The notes beneath the pieces were generated by a model that saw nothing but the letters and a program-made list of their open reading frames with translations, was not told where the DNA came from and ran no database searches. From DASSUW01 sp963830725 (GTDB lineage Bacteria > Actinomycetota > Thermoleophilia > Solirubrobacterales > Solirubrobacteraceae), in NCBI GenBank assembly GCA_963830725.1, contig CAWHNO010000002.1:310001-374000 (forward strand): a stretch of DNA of 64,000 bases. Reading direction: 5' to 3'. The translations under genes and the position numbers were made by a program. Below, one piece after another: positions 1 through 7,969 of this stretch. Numbering within the stretch: position 1 is the first letter of the stretch; each line of letters starts with the position of its first letter.

Positions 1-281
1 AGCTCGCGCGCGTCGTCGACGGCGCCGACCAGCGTGATCAACGCCGCTGCGATGAGGATCCCACGCGTGCGCTCGTTGTCGGGCATGAAGATGAGCGCCG
101 CGATCAGTGTGCCGGCGAAGATCGCGAGGCCGCCGAGCAGCGGCGTCGCCTCGCTGGCCAGCCCGCGCGCCTTCAGCTCGTCGACGGCGCCGATCCGGCG
201 CGCGAGCCGCGCCACGACCGGCGTCAGGGCGGCGGCGACGGCGAACGCGACCAGCGCGGCGTAGAACGCGTCGGATTCCAT
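1..281 (-). CDS. wecA: WecA/MraY-type undecaprenyl-phosphate sugar-1-phosphate transferase, N-terminal part
   Basis: The gene enters from the left edge, so only the first 93 codons are visible, starting at an ATG at 281. The product begins MESDAFYAALVAF, a first membrane helix, then shows the family signatures TPLLGGLAIF (about residues 47-56) and LVGAVDD (about 85-91, the Asp pair that binds metal and substrate). The family transfers a sugar-1-phosphate from a UDP-sugar to undecaprenyl phosphate at the inner membrane, starting teichoic-acid, O-antigen or arabinogalactan-type polymers. In mycobacteria wecA (rfe) lies beside rpmE-prfA-prmC-sua5, and the same genes are next to it here, which supports WecA over MraY. 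The rest lies outside the window. Confidence 0.75.
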   Translation of the reverse strand, partial: MESDAFYAALVAFAVAAALTPVVARLARRIGAVDELKARGLASEATPLLGGLAIFAGTLIAALIFMPDNERTRGILIAAALITLVGAVDDARE

Positions 282-430
282 TCGGCAGCAGAGGATCGCA
301 GGGCAGGCGGCGCGCCGGGGCGGCGAGCCGGCGCCGGATCGCAGCGCAGGGCACGGCGAATCGACGGCGAATGGTGGTTGAAGGCGCCGGGCGATGGGCA
401 GAACAGCGCCAGTCGCCGCCGCCACGACGA

Positions 431-713
431 CATGGCAACCGCGCCTTCCGCTCACCCGCCGCTCGCCCACGCCTATCTGGCGCTCGCCGACGACCCGGAA
501 CCGGCGACGGTCCAGCGCTCGTTGCCGCGGATCGTCGTGGCCCTGGTGGCGGCGATCGCTGTCGCGGTGGCGCCGCCGCTCGCCTGGGCCAGCGGCGAGC
601 CGCGCGACGCGCCGGCCGCGACGGCGGTCAAGGCCGGCCACGCCGAGGATGACGACGGCGACGACGACGATCCTGCCGGCAGCGGCGATCCGTGGGCCGC
701 GACGATCGCGTGA
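431..713 (+). CDS. small acidic-tailed membrane protein, function unknown
   Basis: A 93-residue product from the ATG at 431 (an in-frame ATG at 378 would add 18 low-complexity residues). It has one hydrophobic helix (RIVVALVAAIAVAVAPPLAWA, about residues 33-52), which could be an uncleaved anchor or a late signal peptide. The tail is strongly acidic (DDDGDDDD). It overlaps the start of the kinase gene by about 20 bases, so the two may be co-expressed or, with a sequencing indel, form one polypeptide. No family recognised. The coding call rests on the membrane helix and the position, and is moderate to weak. Confidence 0.4.
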
Positions 714-1706
714 CCGCGCCGGCTCGGAGCAGCGGTCCGCTCGGCCGCGACGATCGCGTGACCGTGCCGGGCGCCGCGACGCGCGAGGCGATCGGCGCGC
801 TCGCCACCGTCTCCGAAGAGCCGTCGTGGGAGCAGGAGCGGCGCGAGCGACCGACCTGGGGGCTCGTCGAGGGAGATGCGATCGCGCCGGGCCGCACCGT
901 CCTTCGGTCGCTGGGCGGCGGGCGGCGGTACGAGGTCTTCCTCGTCTGGGACGAGCACCGGCTCGCGGTGCTGGTGGCGAAGCTGCTGCGCCCCGATCAC
1001 GCCTCGGACCCGGCGGCGCTGCGAGAGCTCGCCGACGAGGGCGGCGCGCTCGCCCGGCTCGCCCATCCGGTGCGTCGTCCGCGGCTTCGACGTCGTCGCC
1101 GGCGGCCACTTCCCGCATCTGCTGATCGAGCACCTCGAGGGCCCGACGCTGCGCGAGCTGGTCGATCGCGACGGGGCGCTGCCGCTCGAGCAGCTGCTGC
1201 CGCTCGGGCTGCACGTCGCCTCGGCGCTGCACTACCTGGCCGCCGAGGGCATGGTCCACCTCGACGTCAAGCCCGACAACGTGGTGATGGGCGCGCCGCC
1301 GCGGCTCATCGACCTCAGCGTGGCCCGCACCGTGGAGGCCGCGCGGCGGCTGCGGCGGCCGGTGGGCACGGACGGCTACATGGCGCCCGAGCAGTGCGAT
1401 CCGGAGCGCGGGCCGATCGGCCCGCCGGCCGACGTCTTCGGCCTCGCCGCCACGCTGCATCATGCGGTCGCCGGCGTTCGGCCGTTCGCGCGCGACGGCG
1501 AGCAGCGCTTCCCGCAGCTCGAGCGCGATCCCCCGCCGCTTCCCCGGCGCGTCCCGCAGCCGCTCGCCGCGCTGCTCGGGGCGGGGCTGGCGCGCGATCC
1601 GGCGGCGCGGCCGACGGCGGCCGAGCTTGCCGCCGGGCTGGAGCCGCTGGTGGCCGGGCTGCCGAAGCGGCTGGTGCTCGGGCGGCGTGGGTGGCGGCGG
1701 CGCTGA
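692..1706 (+). CDS. serine/threonine protein kinase (one-base insertion near 1069)
   Basis: A Hanks-type kinase catalytic domain fills most of the ~337 residues. Visible motifs, in order: the N-lobe VLVAKLLRPD with the ATP lysine; HLLIEHLEGPTL hinge; the catalytic loop HLDVKPDNVVMG (HLD in place of HRD); DLS in place of DFG; and GYMAPEQCD (APE). The N-lobe and C-lobe are in different frames: one extra base around 1069 (CATCCGG before TGC) separates AHP from CVVRGFDV, and removing it restores one kinase. There is no membrane helix or extracellular sensor domain, so the substrate cannot be guessed. A GTG at 692 is the most upstream plausible start. It lies between wecA and the conserved glyA block and is not part of that synteny. 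Confidence 0.8.
696..764 (+). repeat. 21-bp direct repeat 48 bp apart
   Basis: The 21 bases at 696-716 recur exactly at 744-764. The 48-bp period equals 16 codons, so the start of the kinase reads GRDDRVT twice (residues 2-8 and 18-24). It looks like a small in-frame duplication at the junction of the acidic membrane protein and the kinase. Confidence 0.7.
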
Positions 1707-1722
1707 GCCTCGTTGCCCCGGC

Positions 1723-1980
1723 GAACGTCAACTGCGGCTGGGTAGGGCGGCTGGGGTGCCGGCCGCGTGGCCGGATCTCGGCGGCTGCGGCAGATCACAG
1801 TCTCATAGCGACAGGCAGCGACCGCACGTAGGCCCTGGGGTTCCTGACTCGCGCATACCGCGAGTCAGCAACCCCAGGCCGTGGCTTGGGGTTGTTCGTG
1901 CACGCATACCGTGCACAGACAACCCCACGGCAGATCGCGCGGCCGGTACCTCGCCTCCTACCCAGCCGCAGTTGACGTTC
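1723..1980. repeat. family A inverted-repeat element, copy 1 (two CATAC-loop hairpins)
   Basis: A 258-bp element fills the gap between the kinase and lysE. Its ends are perfect 23-bp inverted repeats (1723-1745 and 1958-1980, beginning GAACGTCAACTGCGGCTGGG), each followed inward by a GCCGGCCGCG-like block. The middle holds two long hairpins. H1 is 1834-1878: 9-bp outer stem, C/C bulge, 10-bp inner stem, loop CATAC at 1854-1858. H2 is 1888-1926: 8-bp outer stem, TC/AG internal loop, 7-bp inner stem, loop CATAC at 1905-1909. A second copy is at 31143-31361. No open reading frame is apparent inside. The right end abuts the lysE start region, so the element could also carry regulatory signals for that gene. 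Confidence 0.8.
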
Positions 1981-2002
1981 CCCCGTGGCACCATGGCGCT
2001 CG

Positions 2003-2611
2003 ATGCTCCACGCGGCGCTGGCGTTCCTCCCCTTCGCGGCGTTCCTCGCGATCCTCCCCGGCCCGGCCACGGCGATCGTGGTCCACTCGGCCGCGCGCGG
2101 CGGCCGCTCACAGGCGGTCCGGGCGATGCTCGGCGACGCGACCGGACTCGCCGTCTGGGCGATCGCCTCGATGCTCGGCGTCTCGGCGCTCGTGGTCGTG
2201 TCGGAGGCCGCCTACACGGCGCTCAAGGCCTTCGGCGCCGTCGTGCTGATCGCCTACGGCATCGCGGCGATCCGGCGGTCCCGGCGCGACGAGCCGGCGG
2301 CGACCGAGACACCGAGCGCGCGCGGCGGCGCGTTCCGGCTCGGCCTCGTCACGTGCCTCTCGAGCCCGAAGGTCGGGCTGTTCTATGTCGCGCTGCTGCC
2401 CCAGTTCGTGCCGGCCGGGACACCCGTGCTGCCGGCGACGCTGCTGCTCGCCGGGATCCAGATCGCGCTCGCGTGCGCCTGGTACTTCGTGCTGGCCACC
2501 GCCGTCGGGCGAGCCCGCGACGCGTTCGCGCGCCGCCGCGCCCAGATCGAGGCCGCCACCGGCGCGCTGATGATCGGCTTCGGCCTCAAGATCCTGACTG
2601 ATCAGCGCTAG
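2003..2611 (+). CDS. LysE/RhtB-family amino-acid exporter
   Basis: A 202-residue, six-helix inner-membrane protein with LysE/RhtB hallmarks: the first helix LAILPGPATAIV and the conserved SSPKVGLFYVALLPQF segment in the middle. The family exports amino acids (lysine, arginine, threonine, homoserine lactone); the substrate cannot be told from sequence. The ATG at 2003 fits the normal N-terminus; a GTG 18 bases upstream also keeps frame. No clear Shine-Dalgarno is present because family A element copy 1 ends just upstream. The TAG stop (2609-2611) is the left end of a family B palindrome. The neighbour glyA is convergent. Confidence 0.88.
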   Translation: MLHAALAFLPFAAFLAILPGPATAIVVHSAARGGRSQAVRAMLGDATGLAVWAIASMLGVSALVVVSEAAYTALKAFGAVVLIAYGIAAIRRSRRDEPAATETPSARGGAFRLGLVTCLSSPKVGLFYVALLPQFVPAGTPVLPATLLLAGIQIALACAWYFVLATAVGRARDAFARRRAQIEAATGALMIGFGLKILTDQR

Positions 2612-2684
2612 TGTCCCGATTCGGAATTTCGGTGGCAGCACCGGCGGATGCCGGGTGCCATCGAAATTTTGATCGGGACACTAG
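2608..2684. repeat. family B palindromic miniature element (IS630/Tc1-type ends), copy 1
   Basis: A 77-bp near-perfect palindrome running from CTAGTGTCCCGATTCGG to the matching CGGGACACTAG. Pairing continues inward through AATTTCG/CGAAATT and TGGCA/TGCCA to a GC-rich tip. Reading it as C-TA-[GTGTCCC...GGGACAC]-TA-G matches an element inserted in a CTAG target with TA duplicated, the known behaviour of IS630. It carries the TAG stops of both flanking convergent genes: lysE at 2609-2611 and glyA at 2681-2683. As RNA it would form a long hairpin and may terminate transcription from both sides. Copy 2 is at 26351-26518. Confidence 0.8.
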
Positions 2685-3970
2685 ACCGCTGCGCCCACGC
2701 CCAGGTTCGCGTACAGCGGGTAGCGGTCCGCGATCCCGGCCACGCGCTCGGCCAGCTCCTCGCGGACCTCCTCGAACCCCGGCTGCAGCGCACGCGCGAT
2801 CAACGAGCCGACGGCGGGGAAGTCCTCCGCCTGCAGGCCGCGGGTGGCGAGCGCCGCGGTACCGACGCGCAGGCCGCTGGTGACCATCGGCGGCCGCGGG
2901 TCGAACGGGATGGCGTTGCGGTTGACGGTGATCCCGATCTCGTGCAGCCGGTCCTCGGCCTGCTGGCCGTCGAGCTCCGACTCGCGCAGGTCGACCAGCA
3001 CGAGGTGCACGTCGGTGCCGCCCGTGAGCACGCTCACGCCGTGACCCGCGTCCAGCAGCTCGGAGGCCACCGCCTTCGCGCCTTCCACGGTGCGCCGCTG
3101 GCGCTCGCGGAACGCCTCGGTCGCGGCGATCTTGAACGCGACCGCCTTGCCGGCGATCACGTGCTCCAGCGGCCCGCCCTGCTGGCCCGGGAACACGGCC
3201 GAGTTGATCTTCTTGGCGTACTCCTCCTTGCACAGGATCGCGCCGCCACGGGCGCCGCCGAGCGTCTTGTGCACGGTCGTGGTGACCACGTCGGCGATCG
3301 GGACGGGGTTCGGATGGATCCCGGCCGCCACCAACCCGGCGAAGTGCGCCATGTCGACCATCAGCACGGCGCCGACCTCGTCGGCGATCGCGCGGAAGCG
3401 CTCGAAGTCGAGGAACCGCGGGTAGGCCGACCAGCCCGCCAGCACGAGCTTGGGGCGCCGCTCCTTGGCGATCCGCTCGACCTCGTCCATGTCGATCAGC
3501 GAGCTCTCGCGGTCGACCTCGTAGGGCGCGATGTCGTAGAGCTTGCCCGAGACGTTGATCTTCATCCCGTGCGTGAGATGGCCGCCGTGCGGCAGCGCCA
3601 ACCCCAGGATCGTGTCCCCCGGGTCCAGCAGTGCGTGGTAGACGGCGGCGTTCGCCTGCGCGCCGGCGTGCGGCTGCACGTTCGCATGCTCGGCGCCGAA
3701 CAGCGCCTTCGCGCGCTCGATCGCCAGCGTCTCGATCACGTCGACGTGCTCGCAGCCGCCGTAGTAGCGCTTGCCCGGCAGGCCCTCGGCGTACTTGTTC
3801 GTGAGCACGGACCCCTGGCACTCGAGGATCGCCTGCGGCACGAAGTTCTCCGACGCGATCATCTCGAGCGTCGACTGCTGACGGTGGAGCTCGCCCTGGA
3901 TCGCGTCGGCGACCTCGGGGTCGATCTCGGCGAGCGGACGCTCGAAATAGTCGGGCTGGAGTTCAGTCAT
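2681..3970 (-). CDS. glyA: serine hydroxymethyltransferase
   Basis: A 429-residue PLP enzyme of full family length. It interconverts serine plus tetrahydrofolate with glycine plus 5,10-methylene-tetrahydrofolate in the cytosol, supplying one-carbon units. The PLP-lysine motif TTTVHKTLGGARGG (T-V-H-K) is intact, as are the N-terminal SENFVPQAI and the TNKYAEGLPGKRYYGG substrate loop. The ATG at 3970 (MTELQPDYFERPL) is chosen because it overlaps the sua5 stop by 8 bases and matches the family N-terminus; a longer ORF upstream encodes an Arg-rich non-homologous stretch. It is the last gene of the rpmE-DUF1385-prfA-prmC-sua5-glyA run. The TAG stop lies in a family B palindrome. Confidence 0.96.
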   Translation of the reverse strand: MTELQPDYFERPLAEIDPEVADAIQGELHRQQSTLEMIASENFVPQAILECQGSVLTNKYAEGLPGKRYYGGCEHVDVIETLAIERAKALFGAEHANVQPHAGAQANAAVYHALLDPGDTILGLALPHGGHLTHGMKINVSGKLYDIAPYEVDRESSLIDMDEVERIAKERRPKLVLAGWSAYPRFLDFERFRAIADEVGAVLMVDMAHFAGLVAAGIHPNPVPIADVVTTTVHKTLGGARGGAILCKEEYAKKINSAVFPGQQGGPLEHVIAGKAVAFKIAATEAFRERQRRTVEGAKAVASELLDAGHGVSVLTGGTDVHLVLVDLRESELDGQQAEDRLHEIGITVNRNAIPFDPRPPMVTSGLRVGTAALATRGLQAEDFPAVGSLIARALQPGFEEVREELAERVAGIADRYPLYANLGVGAAV

Positions 3971-4580
3971 GGGCCGCCAAACGTACCACCGCCTCCGGCA
4001 CCGCTCCGGCCCGCACGATCCGCCACTCGCCGCCCCGCTCATACCGGCGCAGATCGACGACGGTGGACGGCGTGCCCGGCAGCTCGCCGCCGTCCAGCAC
4101 CAGATCGGCGCCGCGCCGGATCGCCTCGGGTACGTCGTCCAGCCGCCGCGCGTCCGGCCCGCCGGCGAGGTTCGCCGAGGTCTGCAGCACCGGCAGCGAG
4201 GACAGGGCGGGGACGTCGGGAACGCGCAGGCCGAGCGTCCCGGCGCCGCCGGCCAGCGGGAAACGCTCGCTCGGCAGCAGCAGCGTCACGGCGCCCGGCA
4301 GCAGCCGCTCGCACAGCGCGCGCGTGCGCGGGCCGAGCTCGGGCAGCGCGGCGAGCGCGCGATCGCGGTCGAAGAACATGACCGCGGCGGGCTTGTCCGG
4401 CGGGCGGCCCTTGAGCGCGTACAGCCGCGCCACCGCCTCCGCGTTCGTCGGGTCGCAGGCCAGCCCGTAGACGGTGTCGGCCGGGAATACCGCCACCCGC
4501 CCACCCGCCACACAACCCTCAAGCGCGCTAAGGGGGGTCTGACCCCTTTCGGAGGGTGGTTGAGGGTTGTCGCTGCTCAT
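3963..4580 (-). CDS. tsaC: threonylcarbamoyl-AMP synthase (Sua5/YrdC family)
   Basis: A 205-residue YrdC-domain protein. It makes L-threonylcarbamoyl-adenylate from threonine, bicarbonate and ATP, the first step of t6A37 modification of ANN-decoding tRNAs. Motifs: AVFPADTVYGLACDPTN near the N-terminus, KGRPPDKPAAVMF (the K-x-R basic patch), and SAN in LQTSANLAGG. There is no long C-terminal Sua5 domain, so the TsaC name fits better. It starts with ATGA overlapping the prmC stop. Residues ~3-23 are encoded by a 59-bp palindrome (family C) and look like an insertion relative to the usual N-terminus, which begins just before the AGGRVAVFP strand. Confidence 0.93.
   Translation of the reverse strand: MSSDNPQPPSERGQTPLSALEGCVAGGRVAVFPADTVYGLACDPTNAEAVARLYALKGRPPDKPAAVMFFDRDRALAALPELGPRTRALCERLLPGAVTLLLPSERFPLAGGAGTLGLRVPDVPALSSLPVLQTSANLAGGPDARRLDDVPEAIRRGADLVLDGGELPGTPSTVVDLRRYERGGEWRIVRAGAVPEAVVRLAAHD
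4512..4570. repeat. family C REP-like palindrome inside the start of sua5
   Basis: A 59-bp imperfect palindrome with outer arms ACAACCCTCAA (4512-4522) and TTGAGGGTTGT (4560-4570). A core GGGGTC-T-GACCCC at about 4533-4545 gives it a nested stem. It lies wholly within the first ~23 codons of sua5 and is translated in frame. Palindromes with a GGGGTCAGACCCC-type core resemble REP sequences mobilised by REP-associated Y1 transposases in other bacteria; that link is by resemblance only. Confidence 0.6.
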
Positions 4581-5386
4581 CGCCGGCCGACCACCACGCG
4601 TTCGATGCCGGCGAGGTCGGGCATGAGCTCGATCTCGTAGCCGTCGAGCAACTCCGCGACGTCGGGCGCCTGGCCGGCGCCGACCTCGAGCGCCACGAAC
4701 GGCACGTCGCGGAGCGCCGGTACGAGCCGCCGGTAGAACTCGAGGCCGTCGGGACCTGCGTAGAGCGCCTCGTGCGGCTCGTAGGCGAGTTCGGGCGCCA
4801 GCCGCTCGCCGTCGCGCACGTACGGCGGGTTGGAGACCACGGCGTCGACCGGCCCGGTCACCGGCGCCAGCAGGTCTCCCTCGAACAGCTCGACCGCGAG
4901 CCCCAGCCGCGCCGCGTTCGCGCGCGCGACCGCGAGCGCGCCCAGGCTCGAATCGGTGCCCAGCACGCGCAGGTCCGGCCGCTCGTCGGCGAGCGCCAGC
5001 GCGATCGCGCCGGAACCGGTGCCGACATCCACGACCCGCGCCCCCTCCGGCAGGGTCAGCGCCGCCTCGACCACGTGCTCGGTCTCCGGCCGCGGGATCA
5101 GCACGCGCGGGTCGACCTCCAGCTCGAGCCGCCGGAAGCCCTTGCTGCCGAGGATGTACGCCACCGGCTCGCGCGCCGCCCGCCGCCGGACGTACTCGCG
5201 GAACGGCTCCGGCTCGACGCCACGCGAGGGATCGGCGATCAGCGCGGCCCGGTCAACCCCGAGCGCGGCGGCCAGCAGCACCTCGGCGTCGAGCCGCGGC
5301 GTGTCGCAGCCGGCGGCGGTCAGCGCGATCAGCGCCGAGTCGAGCGCGTCACGGACGGTCGTTCGTGCCAGCGGGGTGCGGGCCAC
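4577..5386 (-). CDS. prmC: peptide chain release factor N5-glutamine methyltransferase
   Basis: A 269-residue protein that methylates the GGQ glutamine of release factors RF1 and RF2 using S-adenosylmethionine. It has an N-terminal helical RF-binding domain (LDAEVLLAAALG, REPVAYILGSKGF), the SAM motif VVDVGTGSGAIALALA, and the catalytic NPPY in VSNPPYVRD. The GTG at 5386 (VARTPLARTTVRDAL) gives normal family length; the open frame continues upstream but is not PrmC-like. The substrate gene prfA is immediately upstream, a classic pairing. Its TGA overlaps the sua5 ATG. Confidence 0.94.
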   Translation of the reverse strand: MARTPLARTTVRDALDSALIALTAAGCDTPRLDAEVLLAAALGVDRAALIADPSRGVEPEPFREYVRRRAAREPVAYILGSKGFRRLELEVDPRVLIPRPETEHVVEAALTLPEGARVVDVGTGSGAIALALADERPDLRVLGTDSSLGALAVARANAARLGLAVELFEGDLLAPVTGPVDAVVSNPPYVRDGERLAPELAYEPHEALYAGPDGLEFYRRLVPALRDVPFVALEVGAGQAPDVAELLDGYEIELMPDLAGIERVVVGRR

Positions 5387-5542
5387 CCCGAGACAGTACG
5401 AGCTGCGCCGCGACCGCCACGCCAGCACGGCGAGGCCGATGGCGATCCACAGCGGCTCGAGTGGCAGCAGCGCCTCGCCGTTGCCGACAGCAGGAACGCG
5501 AACGGCACGGGCAGGTCGGTCGACCGCCGTTGCCCGCCGCAT
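5387..5542 (-). CDS. possible small membrane peptide between prfA and prmC
   Basis: About 50 codons between the restored prfA stop and the prmC start. The reading begins MRRATAVDRPARAV and contains a likely membrane helix (LEPLWIAIGLAVLAWRSRR). A second frame gives LPVPFAFLLS upstream, so a one-base indel may hide a two-helix peptide. No family recognised. It could equally be non-coding sequence read through from prmC. Low confidence. Confidence 0.25.
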
Positions 5543-5555
5543 GCTGCCCGCCCTC

Positions 5556-6609
<1,054 letters not shown>

Positions 6610-6618
6610 AGGGCGAGT

Positions 6619-7575
6619 CTAGGCGACGACTTCCATGCCGACGAGGTCCTCGCCGGACGCGGCGCGCGGGTCCTCGACGGCCAGGACGGCGTCCATCGCG
6701 GCGATCGCGACGGCGAGCTGCTCGTGGTCGGGCTCGCGGGTGGTGAGCTTCTGGAGCATCATCCCGGGCCACATCAGCTTCTGGACCCAGGGCTTGCGGC
6801 GATTGCGGCCGGCCCACTTGATGACCTCGAAGCTCAGGCCCGCGATCAGCGGCACGCCGAGGATCCGCGAGGCCAGCAGGATGTACCACTCCGGCAGTCC
6901 GATCGGGGCGAAGACGAAGATGGCCACGATCATCACGATCAGCAGGAAGCTCGTGCCGCAGCGCGGGTGCAGGCGCGAGAAGCGCTGGGCGTTCTCGGGC
7001 GTGAGCGGCAGCCCGGCCTCGAAGCAGGAGATCGTCTTGTGCTCGGCGCCGTGGTACTCGAACACGCGCCGCAGGTCGCGCAGGCGGGCGATCAACACGA
7101 TGTAGCCGAGGAAGATCGCGGTGCGGACGAGCCCCTCGACGAGCCAGAACAGGACGGCCGAGCCGAGCTGGTCCTTGAACAGGCTGGTGAGCCCGACGGG
7201 GACGACGAAGAACAGGCCGACGGCGAACAGCAGCGCGACGAGCACGGTGCCGAACCACATCGCGCCCGAGATCGGCTCCTCCTCCTCGTCGAGCTGCGCG
7301 TTGGCCGACATGCCGAGCGCCTTGAAGCCGATGTTGAGCGACTCGACGAGCGCGACGACGCCGCGGATGACCGGCAGGCGGAACGCGCGATGGCGCTTGG
7401 TCCAGGAGACGAGCGGGAACGACTGCACGTCGATCTCGCCGTCGGGCTTGCGCACGCCCACCGCCCAGGTGGAGACGCCGCGCATCATCACGCCCTCCAT
7501 CACAGCCTGGCCGCCGACGGGGGCGTCGCGCTGGGCCATCAGCCCAGCGTCAGGCATGCGGGTCTCGTCGCTCAC
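6619..7575 (-). CDS. DUF1385 membrane protein (YqhQ family)
   Basis: A 318-residue protein with all DUF1385 signatures: GGQAVMEGVMMRG near the N-terminus, EYHGAEHKTISCFE in the middle, and HPRCGTSFLL followed by several hydrophobic helices. There are about four or five membrane segments in total. The biochemical role is not established; the invariant His, Glu and Cys residues hint at metal binding (inference). In this cluster it sits between rpmE and prfA, ten bases upstream of prfA and in the same direction, so it is almost certainly co-transcribed with the translation genes. Confidence 0.9.
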   Translation of the reverse strand: MSDETRMPDAGLMAQRDAPVGGQAVMEGVMMRGVSTWAVGVRKPDGEIDVQSFPLVSWTKRHRAFRLPVIRGVVALVESLNIGFKALGMSANAQLDEEEEPISGAMWFGTVLVALLFAVGLFFVVPVGLTSLFKDQLGSAVLFWLVEGLVRTAIFLGYIVLIARLRDLRRVFEYHGAEHKTISCFEAGLPLTPENAQRFSRLHPRCGTSFLLIVMIVAIFVFAPIGLPEWYILLASRILGVPLIAGLSFEVIKWAGRNRRKPWVQKLMWPGMMLQKLTTREPDHEQLAVAIAAMDAVLAVEDPRAASGEDLVGMEVVA

Positions 7576-7613
7576 GCTCTAAGCATCGGCAGCGAGACCC
7601 GCGGGCCTGAGGC

Positions 7614-7829
7614 TCAGCTACCGCCGCGCTGGCGCTTGGCGGCGCGGCGCTGGAAGCGCTCGACGCGACCGCCGGTGTCGACCAGCTTCTGCTTGCCCGT
7701 GTAGAACGGGTGGCAGTTGGAGCAGATCTCCACGTGCAGGTCGCCCTTCGTCGAGCGCGTCTTGAACGTGTTCCCGCAGGTGCAGGTGACGGTCGCCTCG
7801 ACGTAGTCGGGATGGATCTCGGTCTTCAT
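7614..7829 (-). CDS. rpmE: 50S ribosomal protein L31
   Basis: A 71-residue L31 (MKTEIHPDYVEATVTCTCG...). It has the C+ zinc-ribbon cysteines, CTCG near residue 17 and CSNC near 37, and the family core HPFYTGKQKLVDTGGRVERF. L31 binds at the central protuberance of the 50S subunit. It is the first gene of the minus-strand translation operon. The ~140-base gap to the divergent BNR gene must hold both promoters; no clear box was recognised there. Confidence 0.97.
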   Translation of the reverse strand: MKTEIHPDYVEATVTCTCGNTFKTRSTKGDLHVEICSNCHPFYTGKQKLVDTGGRVERFQRRAAKRQRGGS

Positions 7830-7969
7830 GATGAGATCCAGTGTAGATGGCGCTCCACGTCCGCCATGGACGGCCGAGCGCCACCGGCGGGCGCGCTGAT
7901 CGACTGGCTTAGATGCGCCTGAGGGTCTACGATCCCTGACAGGTAGGCACCCTCGGGGAGGCGGAGGCC

